From the NCBI RefSeq assembly GCF_029360645.1, contig NZ_JARDUA010000007.1, forward strand, positions 124,001 through 188,000: a stretch of DNA of 64,000 nucleotides, read 5' to 3'. The notes under the pieces were generated by a model. It ran no database searches and was not told the DNA's origin. It worked only from the letters and a program-made list of their open reading frames with translations. Each line of letters starts with the position of its first letter. Position 1 is the stretch's first letter. Source of the DNA: Pontibacter litorisediminis (GTDB lineage: Bacteria; Bacteroidota; Bacteroidia; Cytophagales; Hymenobacteraceae). This document shows, piece after piece, positions 1 through 8,142 of the stretch. The translations under genes were made by a program, and so were the position numbers.

Positions 1-169
1 AGAGAAAGTGCTGGAAACTACGCTCTGGGACGATAACTGGCGCCAGATGGTGGCCAAGAGCAAGTTTGCCGACATGCCCGGATGGGGAACCTTTAAGTCT
101 GGCAAGATAGCCCTGCAAGACCACGGCGACAACGTGTGGTACCGCAACATCCGCATCAAACGACTGTAA
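1..169 (+). CDS. 3-keto-glycoside hydrolase (DUF1080) family protein, C-terminal fragment
   Basis: Only the last 55 codons are inside the window; the reading frame enters at base 2 and stops at 167-169. The fragment ends with GKIALQDHGDNVWYRNIRIK, close to the characteristic end of the DUF1080 concanavalin-like domain (Pfam PF06439, now named 3-keto-disaccharide hydrolase), whose last strand usually reads LQDHGxxVWFRNIxI. Members cleave 3-keto-glycosides made by periplasmic oxidoreductases. It lies 36 bases before a transporter gene and begins a same-strand series with two sugar isomerases, consistent with a 3-keto-sugar or related glycoside catabolic operon. The N-terminus, signal sequence and active-site residues cannot be seen, so substrate is unknown. 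Confidence 0.85.
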   Translation, partial: EKVLETTLWDDNWRQMVAKSKFADMPGWGTFKSGKIALQDHGDNVWYRNIRIKRL

Positions 170-205
170 TTCTTTACCTCCTCACTCCTTTAAATAGCAG
201 CAACC

Positions 206-1492
206 ATGAACTCGCTGACCCGCATTAAACTATCATTCATGATGTTCCTGGAGTTTTTTATCTGGGGCGCATGGTTCGTTACGCTGGGCACTTTCCTGTT
301 TAACAACCTCCAGGCCACAGAGCTCGAAACCGCCAGTGTCTTCTCTACCCAATCCTTTGGAGCTATCATTGCTCCGTTCATCATCGGCCTGATCGCCGAT
401 AAGTATTTCAACGCCGAGCGGATTCTGGGGATTCTGCATCTGGTGGGAGCCTTCCTGATGTACCAGATGTACAATGCTGTTAACGTTGGCGAGTTTTACC
501 CTTACGTGCTGGCCTACATGATCGCTTACATGCCTACCCTGGCGCTGGTCAACTCCGTGTCGTTCCGGCAGATGAAGAACCCGGAGAAGGAGTTCTCGGT
601 GATCCGGGTGTGGGGCACCATCGGCTGGATTGCGGCGGGGTTGTCTATCAGCTACATCTTCCACTGGGATTCTGCTGCGGGAATAGGCGAGGGCCTGCTG
701 CGCAATACGTTCATGATGGCGGGCATCGCTTCGCTTATACTTGGCGTGTACAGCTTTATGCTGCCTAAAACACCACCGGTGAGAAGCCAGGAGAAGAGCA
801 ACTCTATTTCTGAGATCCTGGGCCTGGACGCCATCAAGCTGCTGAAGAACAAGAACTTCCTGATCTTCTTTATCGCCTCCATCCTGATTTGTATCCCGCT
901 GGCCTTTTACTACCAGAACGCCAACCCGTTCCTGGCTGACATCGGGCTGGAGAACCCGACAGGCAAAATGACGATCGGGCAGATCTCAGAGGTGCTGTTC
1001 CTGCTGCTGCTGCCGGTTTTCTTCTCCAAGTTCGGCTTTAAAAAAACTATATTGGTAGGTATGGCCGCCTGGGCGCTGCGCTATGTGCTGTTTGCTTACG
1101 GCAACGCCGGCGAGCTTTCTTTTATGCTGATCCTGGGTATTGCGCTGCACGGCATCTGCTACGACTTCTTTTTCGTATCGGGCCAGATCTATACAGACGC
1201 CAGGGCCGGGGAGAAATATAAAAGCTCTGCCCAGGGCCTGGTAACGCTGGCCACCTATGGCGTGGGCATGCTCATCGGTTTCTGGGTAGCTGGCTTCATA
1301 AGCGAGTACTACAGAGCTGCCGACACAGAAAATTTCTGGCAGAGCGTGTGGCTGGTGCCGGCCGGTATCGCGGCAGTGGTGGCCTTGCTGTTCACTGTTT
1401 TCTTCCGCGATGAGAAGGGAGCCGCCGACGCCACTACCGATAGGCCTTACGGTGCCGAGACTGAAAGACAGGAACTGACAAGTTTACCATAG
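206..1492 (+). CDS. MFS transporter of the nucleoside:H+ symporter type
   Basis: A 428-residue polytopic inner-membrane protein with about twelve hydrophobic segments. The first helix carries EFFIWGAWFVTLG, the typical start of nucleoside:proton symporter (NupG/XapB-like) MFS members from Bacteroidota, and SVIRVWGTIGWIAAG in the middle of the N-terminal half is also typical of that group. The C-terminal tail after about residue 400 is hydrophilic. It sits 36 bases after a DUF1080 gene and 16 bases before an exported isomerase gene, so it is probably co-transcribed with them. In such sugar clusters these proteins may carry sugars rather than nucleosides; the true substrate cannot be read from sequence. 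Confidence 0.85.
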   Translation: MNSLTRIKLSFMMFLEFFIWGAWFVTLGTFLFNNLQATELETASVFSTQSFGAIIAPFIIGLIADKYFNAERILGILHLVGAFLMYQMYNAVNVGEFYPYVLAYMIAYMPTLALVNSVSFRQMKNPEKEFSVIRVWGTIGWIAAGLSISYIFHWDSAAGIGEGLLRNTFMMAGIASLILGVYSFMLPKTPPVRSQEKSNSISEILGLDAIKLLKNKNFLIFFIASILICIPLAFYYQNANPFLADIGLENPTGKMTIGQISEVLFLLLLPVFFSKFGFKKTILVGMAAWALRYVLFAYGNAGELSFMLILGIALHGICYDFFFVSGQIYTDARAGEKYKSSAQGLVTLATYGVGMLIGFWVAGFISEYYRAADTENFWQSVWLVPAGIAAVVALLFTVFFRDEKGAADATTDRPYGAETERQELTSLP

Positions 1493-1508
1493 TTACCCTT
1501 TACCCGAT

Positions 1509-2408
1509 ATGTCACATAACACGAGCCGCAGAAGCTCCCTGAAGAAAATAATGGCTGGAACAGCCACTATCACGGCAGCATCTGTTTTGCCGGCCCTTAC
1601 GGCCTGCGCACAGGGCACGGATGCCGAAACCACGAACAACAAGTTGAAAGGAAACATAAACCACGCCGTTAGCCGCTGGTGCTACGGACACTTGTCGGTA
1701 GACGAGCTGTGCAAGGAGGCCAAGGCCATGGGGATCAAAGGCATCGACCTGGTAGGCCCGGAGGACTGGCCCACGCTGCAGCAGCATGGCCTGGAGTCCA
1801 CGATGTGCAACGGTGCCGAACTGAACCTGGTGGATGGCTGGAACGACAAACAGTTCCACGCGAAACTGATCAAGAACTACACCGACATGATTCCGCGCGT
1901 GGCAAAGGCCGGGTATAAAAACCTGATCTGCTTTAGCGGTAACCGACGAGGCAAAACCGATGAGGAAGGCTGGAACAACTGCGTAGCAGGTTTAAAGCAG
2001 GTGCTGCCGCTGGCGGAGAAGCACAACGTGACGCTGGTCATGGAACTGCTCAACAGCAAGGTAGACCACAAAGATTACCAATGCGATAAAACCGCCTGGG
2101 GTGTGGAGCTGGCCAAAAGGCTCGGTTCCGAAAACTTTAAGCTGCTCTACGATATTTACCACATGCAGATAGACGAGGGCGACGTGATTCGCACCATCCG
2201 TGATAACCACCAATACTTTGCCCACTACCATACGGCCGGTGTGCCGGGGCGCAACGAGATAGACGAAACGCAGGAGCTGTACTATCCGGCCATCATGCGT
2301 GCCATCGTGGAGACAGGCTTTAAGGGGTATGTGGCGCAGGAATTTGTGCCGAAGCGGGATGACAAGCTTGCTTCGCTCAGGCAGTCTATCCAGATCTGCG
2401 ACGTATAG
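1509..2408 (+). CDS. Tat-exported TIM-barrel isomerase (hydroxypyruvate isomerase-like)
   Basis: A 299-residue protein. The N-terminus has twin arginines (RRSSLKK, residues 7-13), a hydrophobic stretch and a lipobox-like LTAC ending at about Cys33, so export by Tat and lipidation are likely. The rest is an AP-endonuclease-2 type TIM barrel: WCYGHLSVDELCKEAKAMGI at the first strand, LVMELLNSK with the metal-binding Glu, and LLYDIYHMQIDEGD near the sixth strand, all as in hydroxypyruvate isomerase-like proteins. Sugar isomerases of this fold are usually cytosolic; exported ones in Bacteroidota often sit in glycoside-oxidising operons. The same-strand neighbours (DUF1080, MFS, another exported isomerase) fit that. 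The exact reaction is unknown. Confidence 0.85.
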   Translation: MSHNTSRRSSLKKIMAGTATITAASVLPALTACAQGTDAETTNNKLKGNINHAVSRWCYGHLSVDELCKEAKAMGIKGIDLVGPEDWPTLQQHGLESTMCNGAELNLVDGWNDKQFHAKLIKNYTDMIPRVAKAGYKNLICFSGNRRGKTDEEGWNNCVAGLKQVLPLAEKHNVTLVMELLNSKVDHKDYQCDKTAWGVELAKRLGSENFKLLYDIYHMQIDEGDVIRTIRDNHQYFAHYHTAGVPGRNEIDETQELYYPAIMRAIVETGFKGYVAQEFVPKRDDKLASLRQSIQICDV

Positions 2409-2470
2409 GCCGCCTTTATAAGCACACATCTCAACTTCTGAAAGATCAACTCCTAACGAGAAAATTATAC

Positions 2471-3343
2471 ATGACAACAAGACGAAGTTTTCTGCAGCAG
2501 GCAGGATTACTGACAGCAGGTGTACTCATTGCGCCTAGCTGCATGGTGGCCAAGGCTGATACAAAAAACATTGGCATACAACTCTACACGCTGCGTGAGG
2601 AGCTCCCCAAAGATGCCAAAGGCGTGATCGGGAAAGTGGCACAGGCTGGGTATAAGGAGGTGGAGACGTTCGGTTACTCCAGCGAGTCTGGTTTCTTCGG
2701 GATGAAACCGAAGGAGTTTGCCGACCTGCTGAAGCAACATAACCTGAAAGCACCGAGCGGCCACTTTGGCTTCGATCCCTACATTAGCGGGGAAAGCGAT
2801 GACCTGCTCAAGTCTTACATCGATGCGGCCAAGGCAGTGGACATGAAGTATATTGTGGTGCCGTACCTGGGGCAGCAGCTTCGCCAGAGCGCCTCGGATT
2901 ACCAGCGTGTGGCCGAGCGCCTCTCCACGGCAGCAGAGGCTTGTCAGGAGGCCGGGCTGCAACTGGCCTACCACAACCACGATTTTGAGTTCCAACAGTT
3001 TGGCGATACCACCGGCTATGAGATCATCCTGAATGAGACAGACGCCGACAAGGTAAAGCTTGAGCTAGACCTGTATTGGGTGGTGCGCGCCGGCCTGGAC
3101 CCTGTGGAGATGTTCAAAAAGAACCCAGGCCGCTACGAGCTGTGGCACGTAAAGGACATGGACAAAGCCAACCCGAAGATAAACACTGAGATAGGCTCAG
3201 GTTCTATCAACTTCAAGCAGATATTCAACAACGCCAAGCTTGCCGGTGTGAAGCACATCATAGTGGAGCAGGAAAACTTCTCCATGGACCCTTTCCAAAG
3301 TATAGCCCAAAGCCATACTTACGTGAAGGAGAACCTGCTGTAA
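2471..3343 (+). CDS. Tat-exported sugar phosphate isomerase/epimerase family protein
   Basis: A 290-residue protein with a Tat signal (TTRRSFLQQAG from residue 2) and a possible lipobox (APSC, Cys24). The mature part is a xylose isomerase-like TIM barrel: IGIQLYTLREEL at the first strand, LAYHNHDFEFQ carrying catalytic or metal-binding His/Glu residues, LELDLYWVVRAG, LWHVKDMD and the final HIIVEQENF with the metal-binding Glu. This is the common IolE/epimerase-like sugar isomerase family. It is 62 bases downstream of the related isomerase gene and is followed by a strong terminator, so it closes the operon. Substrate is not predictable; handling of 3-keto sugars is a reasonable inference from the DUF1080 neighbour. 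Confidence 0.87.
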   Translation: MTTRRSFLQQAGLLTAGVLIAPSCMVAKADTKNIGIQLYTLREELPKDAKGVIGKVAQAGYKEVETFGYSSESGFFGMKPKEFADLLKQHNLKAPSGHFGFDPYISGESDDLLKSYIDAAKAVDMKYIVVPYLGQQLRQSASDYQRVAERLSTAAEACQEAGLQLAYHNHDFEFQQFGDTTGYEIILNETDADKVKLELDLYWVVRAGLDPVEMFKKNPGRYELWHVKDMDKANPKINTEIGSGSINFKQIFNNAKLAGVKHIIVEQENFSMDPFQSIAQSHTYVKENLL

Positions 3344-3360
3344 ACTCTTAGCAGGAAAGT

Positions 3361-3404
3361 AAAATGGCCCAGCCATACCCCACAGGTATGGCTGGGCCAT
3401 TTTT
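3361..3404 (+). terminator. Intrinsic terminator of the sugar isomerase operon
   Basis: A perfect 19-bp stem (3361-3379 with 3385-3403) around a five-base loop, with A-rich and T-rich ends. It starts 17 bases after the stop of the second isomerase. The A-tract on the left arm would also allow activity on the other strand. Confidence 0.85.
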
Positions 3405-3642
3405 GTTTGTTCGCTCCTGTGCGTGCTGCTCACAGCGGGCGGGTTGCCAATATCCTGTAAAGTTGCCCTGTGGTGGCTTAGGGGCAGAGCATTTCCCCGT
3501 GAGATTGCCCCTTTCTGTTTCTGGAACAGTTGCTGTGGCGGTCCTGTCGCCAGTGCCGCAGCAGCAACGCCATACTTTGAGCGGTTTAAGCTTGTCCTGC
3601 CAGAGCGTGAGTAGTGCAATAGGGGTGGATAGCCAGCGTGAC
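3405..3642. other. Intergenic stretch without a recognisable gene
   Basis: Between the two terminators that separate the convergent sugar operon and the fucose-permease-like gene I see no convincing gene. Open frames crossing it have no signal, motif or family resemblance and run into neighbouring genes. Confidence 0.5.
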
Positions 3643-3681
3643 AAAAAAAGCGGCTCCCGGAGTATATTTTCCGGGAGCCGC
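3643..3681 (-). terminator. Terminator of the FHS sugar permease gene
   Basis: An 11-bp GC-rich stem (3650-3660 with 3671-3681) with a ten-base AT-rich loop that contains AGTATA. On the minus strand the stem is followed by a run of seven T (3649-3643), 22 bases after the permease stop codon. Confidence 0.85.
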
Positions 3682-3703
3682 CTAGCCAAAGGTTTATACT
3701 TTG

Positions 3704-5002
3704 CTATATGTTTTTCTTGCCCACTTTGTGGCCTTTCGTAGCGTAGAAGAGGATGAACAGGTAGCATGGCACCATGATCCAGTAGGCATCCTGCGCATTC
3801 CAGGCATCTGCCAGGGCACCGTAGGCCAGCGGAACAACAGCACCGCCGGCGATACCCATTACCAGTAGCGAGGAGGCAGCCTTTGTGAAGCGGCCGATAC
3901 CGGCCAGCGCCAGCGGCCAAATGGCAGGCCACATAAGCGAGTTAGCCAGGCCCAGCAAAGCGATAAAGGCAACGGAAACGTAACCTGAGGTCAGGATGGC
4001 TCCTACGGAGAAGGCCACACCCAGCATCGCACAAATCTTTAGGGCATCCTCCTGTTTGATGTATTTAGGTATAGTAACAATGCCAATGAGGTAACCAACC
4101 ACCATGGCGGCCATGGTACCGCTGGTAAAGAACTTAGCCGTGGTGAGCGGGATTCCTTGTTCAGCGCCATAGCTAATGATAGAGTCGCCGGCCATTACTT
4201 CTACACCCACATACAGGAACAGCGTGAGCACGCCCAGCATCACGTGCGGGAATTCAAAAACGCTCTTTTTGCCTGTTGTGGCGGCAGCCGCTGTCTCGTC
4301 CTCCTCGTCTGTGTCGATCTCCGGAAGAGAAGAGCGGTAGATCCAGAAGCTCAGGACCAGCAGCACGATGATGATACCGATGTAAGGCGGAATCACCTCC
4401 AGGGCCATGTGGTCGAGGGCGGCGGCGCGAGCAGCCTCTTCCATACCTGCTACTTCGGCACGCAGCGCGTCAGCGCCCTCCAGGCTCAGGAACAGGCCCA
4501 GGATGATAGGAGCCACGGCGCCGGCAACTTTGTTGCAGATACCCATGATGCTGATACGCTTGGCGGCACTCTCAGCAGGGCCAACGATTGTGATATACGG
4601 GTTAGAGGCTGTCTGCAGGATGGCCAGGCCGCAACCGATCAGGAACAGGCCCGCCAGGAACAGCAGGTATATCCGTGTCATGGCTGCCGGGATAAAAAGC
4701 AGTGCTCCCACGGCCATCACCACCAGGGCCACCGACATGCCGTTCTTAAAGCCGAACATGCCCAGCACGCGCGGGGAGATGGGGGTCATCACCAGGTAAG
4801 CGATGTAAAAGGCAAAGGTGACAAAGAAGGACTGGAACTTTGTTAACTCGCAGGCGATCTCCAGGTAGGGGATCAGAAGGGAGTTAAGCCAGGTAACGAA
4901 GCCGAAGATGAAGAACAGCGCGCCAATAATGACCATCGCGCTCGTACTGCCTTGTTGCTGGCCGAGCTCCGGCGTGTGCTGCTTAGTGGAAGTGTTTGCC
5001 AT
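3704..5002 (-). CDS. Sugar MFS transporter, FHS (L-fucose permease) family
   Basis: A 432-residue inner-membrane transporter with about twelve hydrophobic segments. FFIFGFVTWLNSLLIPYLE in the first helix and LQTASNPYITIVGP in the fourth are hallmarks of the fucose:H+ symporter family, which in Bacteroidota also includes glucose/galactose permeases. A hydrophilic acidic loop (about residues 225-245) separates the two halves. The C-terminal half has SLMWPAIWPLALAGIGRFT, again typical. It faces the isomerase operon convergently and probably imports the monosaccharide that operon releases, although it may not be co-regulated. Fucose, glucose, galactose or glucosamine are all possible substrates. 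Confidence 0.9.
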   Translation of the reverse strand: MANTSTKQHTPELGQQQGSTSAMVIIGALFFIFGFVTWLNSLLIPYLEIACELTKFQSFFVTFAFYIAYLVMTPISPRVLGMFGFKNGMSVALVVMAVGALLFIPAAMTRIYLLFLAGLFLIGCGLAILQTASNPYITIVGPAESAAKRISIMGICNKVAGAVAPIILGLFLSLEGADALRAEVAGMEEAARAAALDHMALEVIPPYIGIIIVLLVLSFWIYRSSLPEIDTDEEDETAAAATTGKKSVFEFPHVMLGVLTLFLYVGVEVMAGDSIISYGAEQGIPLTTAKFFTSGTMAAMVVGYLIGIVTIPKYIKQEDALKICAMLGVAFSVGAILTSGYVSVAFIALLGLANSLMWPAIWPLALAGIGRFTKAASSLLVMGIAGGAVVPLAYGALADAWNAQDAYWIMVPCYLFILFYATKGHKVGKKNI

Positions 5003-5370
5003 AGTGTCGTACTCAGGTAGATTTTTGAGAAAAAGTTAAGTTGCCAAGGTAGGCTGCAGCGGGTAAGGCGCAGCCTGTGTAGGAGAAGTAGGAGCTAACG
5101 TTTCTGCCTAGCTTTCCTTCCCCATTATGTATGTCATATACAGTATTGCAAGATAGTTTTATTTTTAAATTATCGCCTGTGTTACCCCCTGCAGTTTTGC
5201 ACCAGGCATAAAATTTTTACGCAACAAGATGGAAAGGCCCCGGTAACTGAGATTTCGGAGCGCTAGGATCCGTTTCCCCTTTTGCTGGACAAGGCGCCGG
5301 TGGATGAGTTGGCTTTGTGCTTGCACCACGATTCGCTGGCAGAGGCCAATGATCCAGGTAAGGGCGCGCG
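5003..5370. other. Intergenic region upstream of the sugar permease
   Basis: About 370 bases separating two minus-strand genes. It should hold the promoter of the FHS permease (5003-5200 is AT-rich) and the 3' end of the MgtC/DUF4010 gene. I find no clear promoter match, hairpin or gene in it. Confidence 0.4.
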
Positions 5371-6666
5371 TCAGGCTTGGCCTGCAGCGCTACTCATCCC
5401 GAACCACTGCACCTGAAGATCCTCCGGCCACAGCCACAGCACCAGCAAGCCCCCAGCGAGCACAATGCCGAATAACAGGGCTATTTTCCCGAACACGGAG
5501 CGGTTTCCCAACACACCGACCAGGCCAGCCTTAAAAACCAGGTTAGAGAGGGCCGCCACTAGTATGAGTTTCCAGCCGTTCGCCGGCTCTAAGTTACCCA
5601 CCTGCATCAAACGGGAGGTAGACAAGGTGATGGCATCCACATCAGTTAAGCCAGAGATGATGGCCACCACATACAGGCCGCCGCTGCCCAAGTGGTCTTT
5701 CGCAAAGGCGGTGGCAAGTATAACGGCGGCATACACCGCCCCAAAGACCAGCGCTGTTTTAAGTTGTGCCGGGTTGCCCTGCTCGGGCATGGTATCTTGG
5801 TTATTGCCTTTGAAGAAGTACAGCACCACGCTCAAGGCCAGCATTAGCAGCAAAACAGCCGTTAGGGGAGGGGCAACAGTGGGCAGGGTGCCGGGTGCCA
5901 CCACCGCTACCTCTGTTATAATGCGGATAAAGGAAACCACAGAGGCAATGATGATAACCAAGGCAGCAAGCATGCTGCTGGTATCCTTGCCTTTGGTGCG
6001 GCGGGCATAGCTGACGGTGGTGGCCGTGCTGGAGATCAAGCCTCCCAGTATGCCGCCTAACACTGTCCCTGCTTTTTGCCCGAATATCTTATAGGCAAAG
6101 TAGCCCAGCAGCCCCAGCCCCACGATCAGCACGACCATCAGCCAGATGTTGTGCGGGTTCAGCACATCGTATGGGCCGTAAGTTTCATTAGGGAGCACCG
6201 GCAGCACGACCAGCGAGATCACCACAAACTGCATGATGGCCCTCAAATCGTCCTGCCCGATCTTGGCTACTATGCGGTGCAGCGTTTCCTTAAGGTGGAG
6301 CAGCACTGCTGCCGTTGCTCCTACCGCCACGGCTACGGTGGTTTGTCCCAGTACCAGGTAGGCCCCCACCACATACATCAGCAGGGCGGCCGCCTCAGTT
6401 GTCAGGCCCACGTCAAAATCCGGGGTTCTGCTGCGCATGAAGTTAGCCACAGCCATCATGCTGGCCAAGCTAACAACCCCCATGGCCAATATCCAGCCCC
6501 CGAAGTCCTGCGCCAGCAGGCCGGAGATAGTGCCAAACAACGTGATGAGCGGGAAGGTGCGGATACCTGCCAGCTGCGACTGGTCGTGCTGCCGTTGTAG
6601 CCCTACCAACAGCCCCAGCCCAAGTGAAATGCCTAGTGTTACGAAAAGCTCTAGCTCCATTGCCAT
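5371..6666 (-). CDS. MgtC/SapB-DUF4010 family membrane protein
   Basis: A 431-residue polytopic membrane protein. The N-terminal quarter resembles the MgtC/SapB domain: GISLGLGLLVGLQRQ, then AGIRTFPLITLFG, matching the conserved GLERExxxxxAGLRTF region. The remainder fits DUF4010, with GGILGGLISSTATTVSYARR and SGLTDVDAITLS, signatures of this two-domain family. No transport substrate is established for it. I start it at the ATG at 6666 (MAMELELF); a longer frame to 6714 would begin inside a perfect 54-bp palindrome and gives an atypical N-terminus, so I reject it. It follows the efflux genes on the same strand across that palindrome. Confidence 0.83.
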   Translation of the reverse strand: MAMELELFVTLGISLGLGLLVGLQRQHDQSQLAGIRTFPLITLFGTISGLLAQDFGGWILAMGVVSLASMMAVANFMRSRTPDFDVGLTTEAAALLMYVVGAYLVLGQTTVAVAVGATAAVLLHLKETLHRIVAKIGQDDLRAIMQFVVISLVVLPVLPNETYGPYDVLNPHNIWLMVVLIVGLGLLGYFAYKIFGQKAGTVLGGILGGLISSTATTVSYARRTKGKDTSSMLAALVIIIASVVSFIRIITEVAVVAPGTLPTVAPPLTAVLLLMLALSVVLYFFKGNNQDTMPEQGNPAQLKTALVFGAVYAAVILATAFAKDHLGSGGLYVVAIISGLTDVDAITLSTSRLMQVGNLEPANGWKLILVAALSNLVFKAGLVGVLGNRSVFGKIALLFGIVLAGGLLVLWLWPEDLQVQWFGMSSAAGQA

Positions 6667-6686
6667 ATGTATGAACACGGAAGGTA

Positions 6687-6740
6687 CAGCCTTAAAGTAT
6701 AAAAGTATAGCCATGGCTATACTTTTATACTTTAAGGCTG
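6687..6740. repeat. 54-bp perfect palindrome built from AAGTATA words
   Basis: The two 27-base arms meet between 6713 and 6714 and are exactly complementary. Each arm contains two copies of AAGTATA. It lies between the TolC-like gene (stop at 6748) and the next minus-strand start at 6666. There is no downstream T-run, so it is not a simple intrinsic terminator; it could be an RNA processing or attenuation structure, or a protein-binding palindrome. Confidence 0.85.
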
Positions 6741-6747
6741 GGTATGG

Positions 6748-8085
6748 TTACAGCTGGTTTTCCTGCAGCAGGGTGCTGCTTAGGCGCTTCAGCTCAATTT
6801 CGGCTGTCTTGGCCTGGTATTGAATGTCGATAAGGCGGTTTGAGGCTACCAGCTCGTTGCGTTGCGCCTCACGCAGCTCTATAGCCGTCAGGATGCCCAG
6901 CCGGTATCTTTCCAGCGCGATTTCGGCGTTCTCCTGCGCCAGCTTCAGGTTGCTTTCCTCCAGCTCCAGCAGCTGCAGCCGGTTGGTGTACTGGCTGTAG
7001 GCCCGGGCCAGGTCTGCCTGCAGGCGGTTCTCCTCGCGCTGCAGCTCCAGGTTAGCCGTTTCCAGGTTGATGCGGGCGTTCTGCGCCTGGCGGTTGATGT
7101 TAAAGCCGTTAAAGATCGGCACGTTTAGGCTAAGGCCGTAGTTATAGCCCCGGTTTTGGTTAAAGCGGGCCTGGAACTCGTTCAGTGGCTCAGCCTCGGA
7201 GCGGCTGAAGTTATAGGCGCTTACCACGCTAACCGTCGGGAAGCGGCTGGCCCTCACGGATTTGATGTCCAGTGTGGCCAGTTGGCGCTCCAACTGCAGG
7301 CGCTGCAGCAACGGGTTGGCTGCCGTCAGGCTGTTAGTGGCAACACTGTAATTTACCGAAGGGTCTACGATGATGCTATCGGTCACTTCAAAGGCGATAT
7401 CCGGGTTGCGGCCCAGGAGCTGGTTCAGGTTGATTTTGGCATTCTGCAGCACTTCCTGCAGCAGCAGGAGCTCGGAGCGGTCGGCGTTGTAGTCTACCTG
7501 TGCCCGCAGGATCTCTACCTTGGCACTTACCCCCACCTCATACTGTGCCTGTGCAATCTCCACACGGGCCTCCGATATGGCAATGGCATCCTCAATGGCT
7601 TTGATCTTGGACGATTGGCGCGCCACCTCAAAATAGCTGGCGGTTATATCGGCTATGGTATTCTCCACGGTCTGCTTCGTAAACAGCTCGTTCGACTTCT
7701 CGATTGTCTTCAGCCGGTCCAGGTTGATGAACATGCCTAGGCCGTCAAAAATCACCCAATTCAGGCTCACGCCATAGCCGATGTTGTTTGAGCTGGCTCC
7801 ATCCCGCACCCGGTCAGGGCCTGTCTGAAACTCCTGGCGGGAGTTGTTCTCGCTGAAAGTGCGGGTGGCGCGGCCATCTACGTTAGGCAGGAAACCAGCA
7901 TTCCCAAGTGTTACGTTATTCTCGGCAACAGCTTCCTGCCTGCCGGCTATCTGTATGTCGTAATTGTTCTGTAACCCGATGCGGATGGCCTGCTCCAGCG
8001 AAAGCTGCTCCTGGCTCAGGGCCTTGCCTGGTAATAGTAATGCTATCCCGATAAGGAAAAGCGCCGCGGCTCTATATGAAAACAT
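6748..8085 (-). CDS. TolC-family outer-membrane efflux channel
   Basis: A 445-residue protein with a signal peptide (hydrophobic residues 5-22, cleavage near KALS-QEQ). It contains two outer-membrane efflux protein repeats: LSLEQAIRIGLQNNYDI starts the first, and the second half has the long heptad-rich helices (NLELQREENRLQADLARAYSQ onward) that form the periplasmic alpha barrel. Length is usual for TolC/OprM relatives. It is the last gene of an adaptor-pump-channel set on the minus strand, 57 bases after the pump gene, and provides the outer-membrane exit for it. Confidence 0.93.
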   Translation of the reverse strand: MFSYRAAALFLIGIALLLPGKALSQEQLSLEQAIRIGLQNNYDIQIAGRQEAVAENNVTLGNAGFLPNVDGRATRTFSENNSRQEFQTGPDRVRDGASSNNIGYGVSLNWVIFDGLGMFINLDRLKTIEKSNELFTKQTVENTIADITASYFEVARQSSKIKAIEDAIAISEARVEIAQAQYEVGVSAKVEILRAQVDYNADRSELLLLQEVLQNAKINLNQLLGRNPDIAFEVTDSIIVDPSVNYSVATNSLTAANPLLQRLQLERQLATLDIKSVRASRFPTVSVVSAYNFSRSEAEPLNEFQARFNQNRGYNYGLSLNVPIFNGFNINRQAQNARINLETANLELQREENRLQADLARAYSQYTNRLQLLELEESNLKLAQENAEIALERYRLGILTAIELREAQRNELVASNRLIDIQYQAKTAEIELKRLSSTLLQENQL

Positions 8086-8119
8086 TTATACGTTGATCTA
8101 TCGCGTTAAAATCCTTTAG

Positions 8120-8127
8120 CAAAATTA
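8120..8127 (-). promoter_or_regulatory. Possible -7 element before the TolC-like gene
   Basis: On the minus strand this reads TAATTTTG, a full match to the Bacteroidota -7 consensus TAnnTTTG, 34 bases upstream of the start codon. I see no matching TTTG element about 20 bases further upstream, so it may be a weak internal promoter or chance. Confidence 0.3.
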
Positions 8128-8142
8128 GTTTAGTGGCAGAGG

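Noticed and set aside
5371..6714. Longer MgtC/DUF4010 start at 6714
   Set aside because: It begins inside the 54-bp palindrome and adds residues unlike the family; the ATG at 6666 gives the usual N-terminus.
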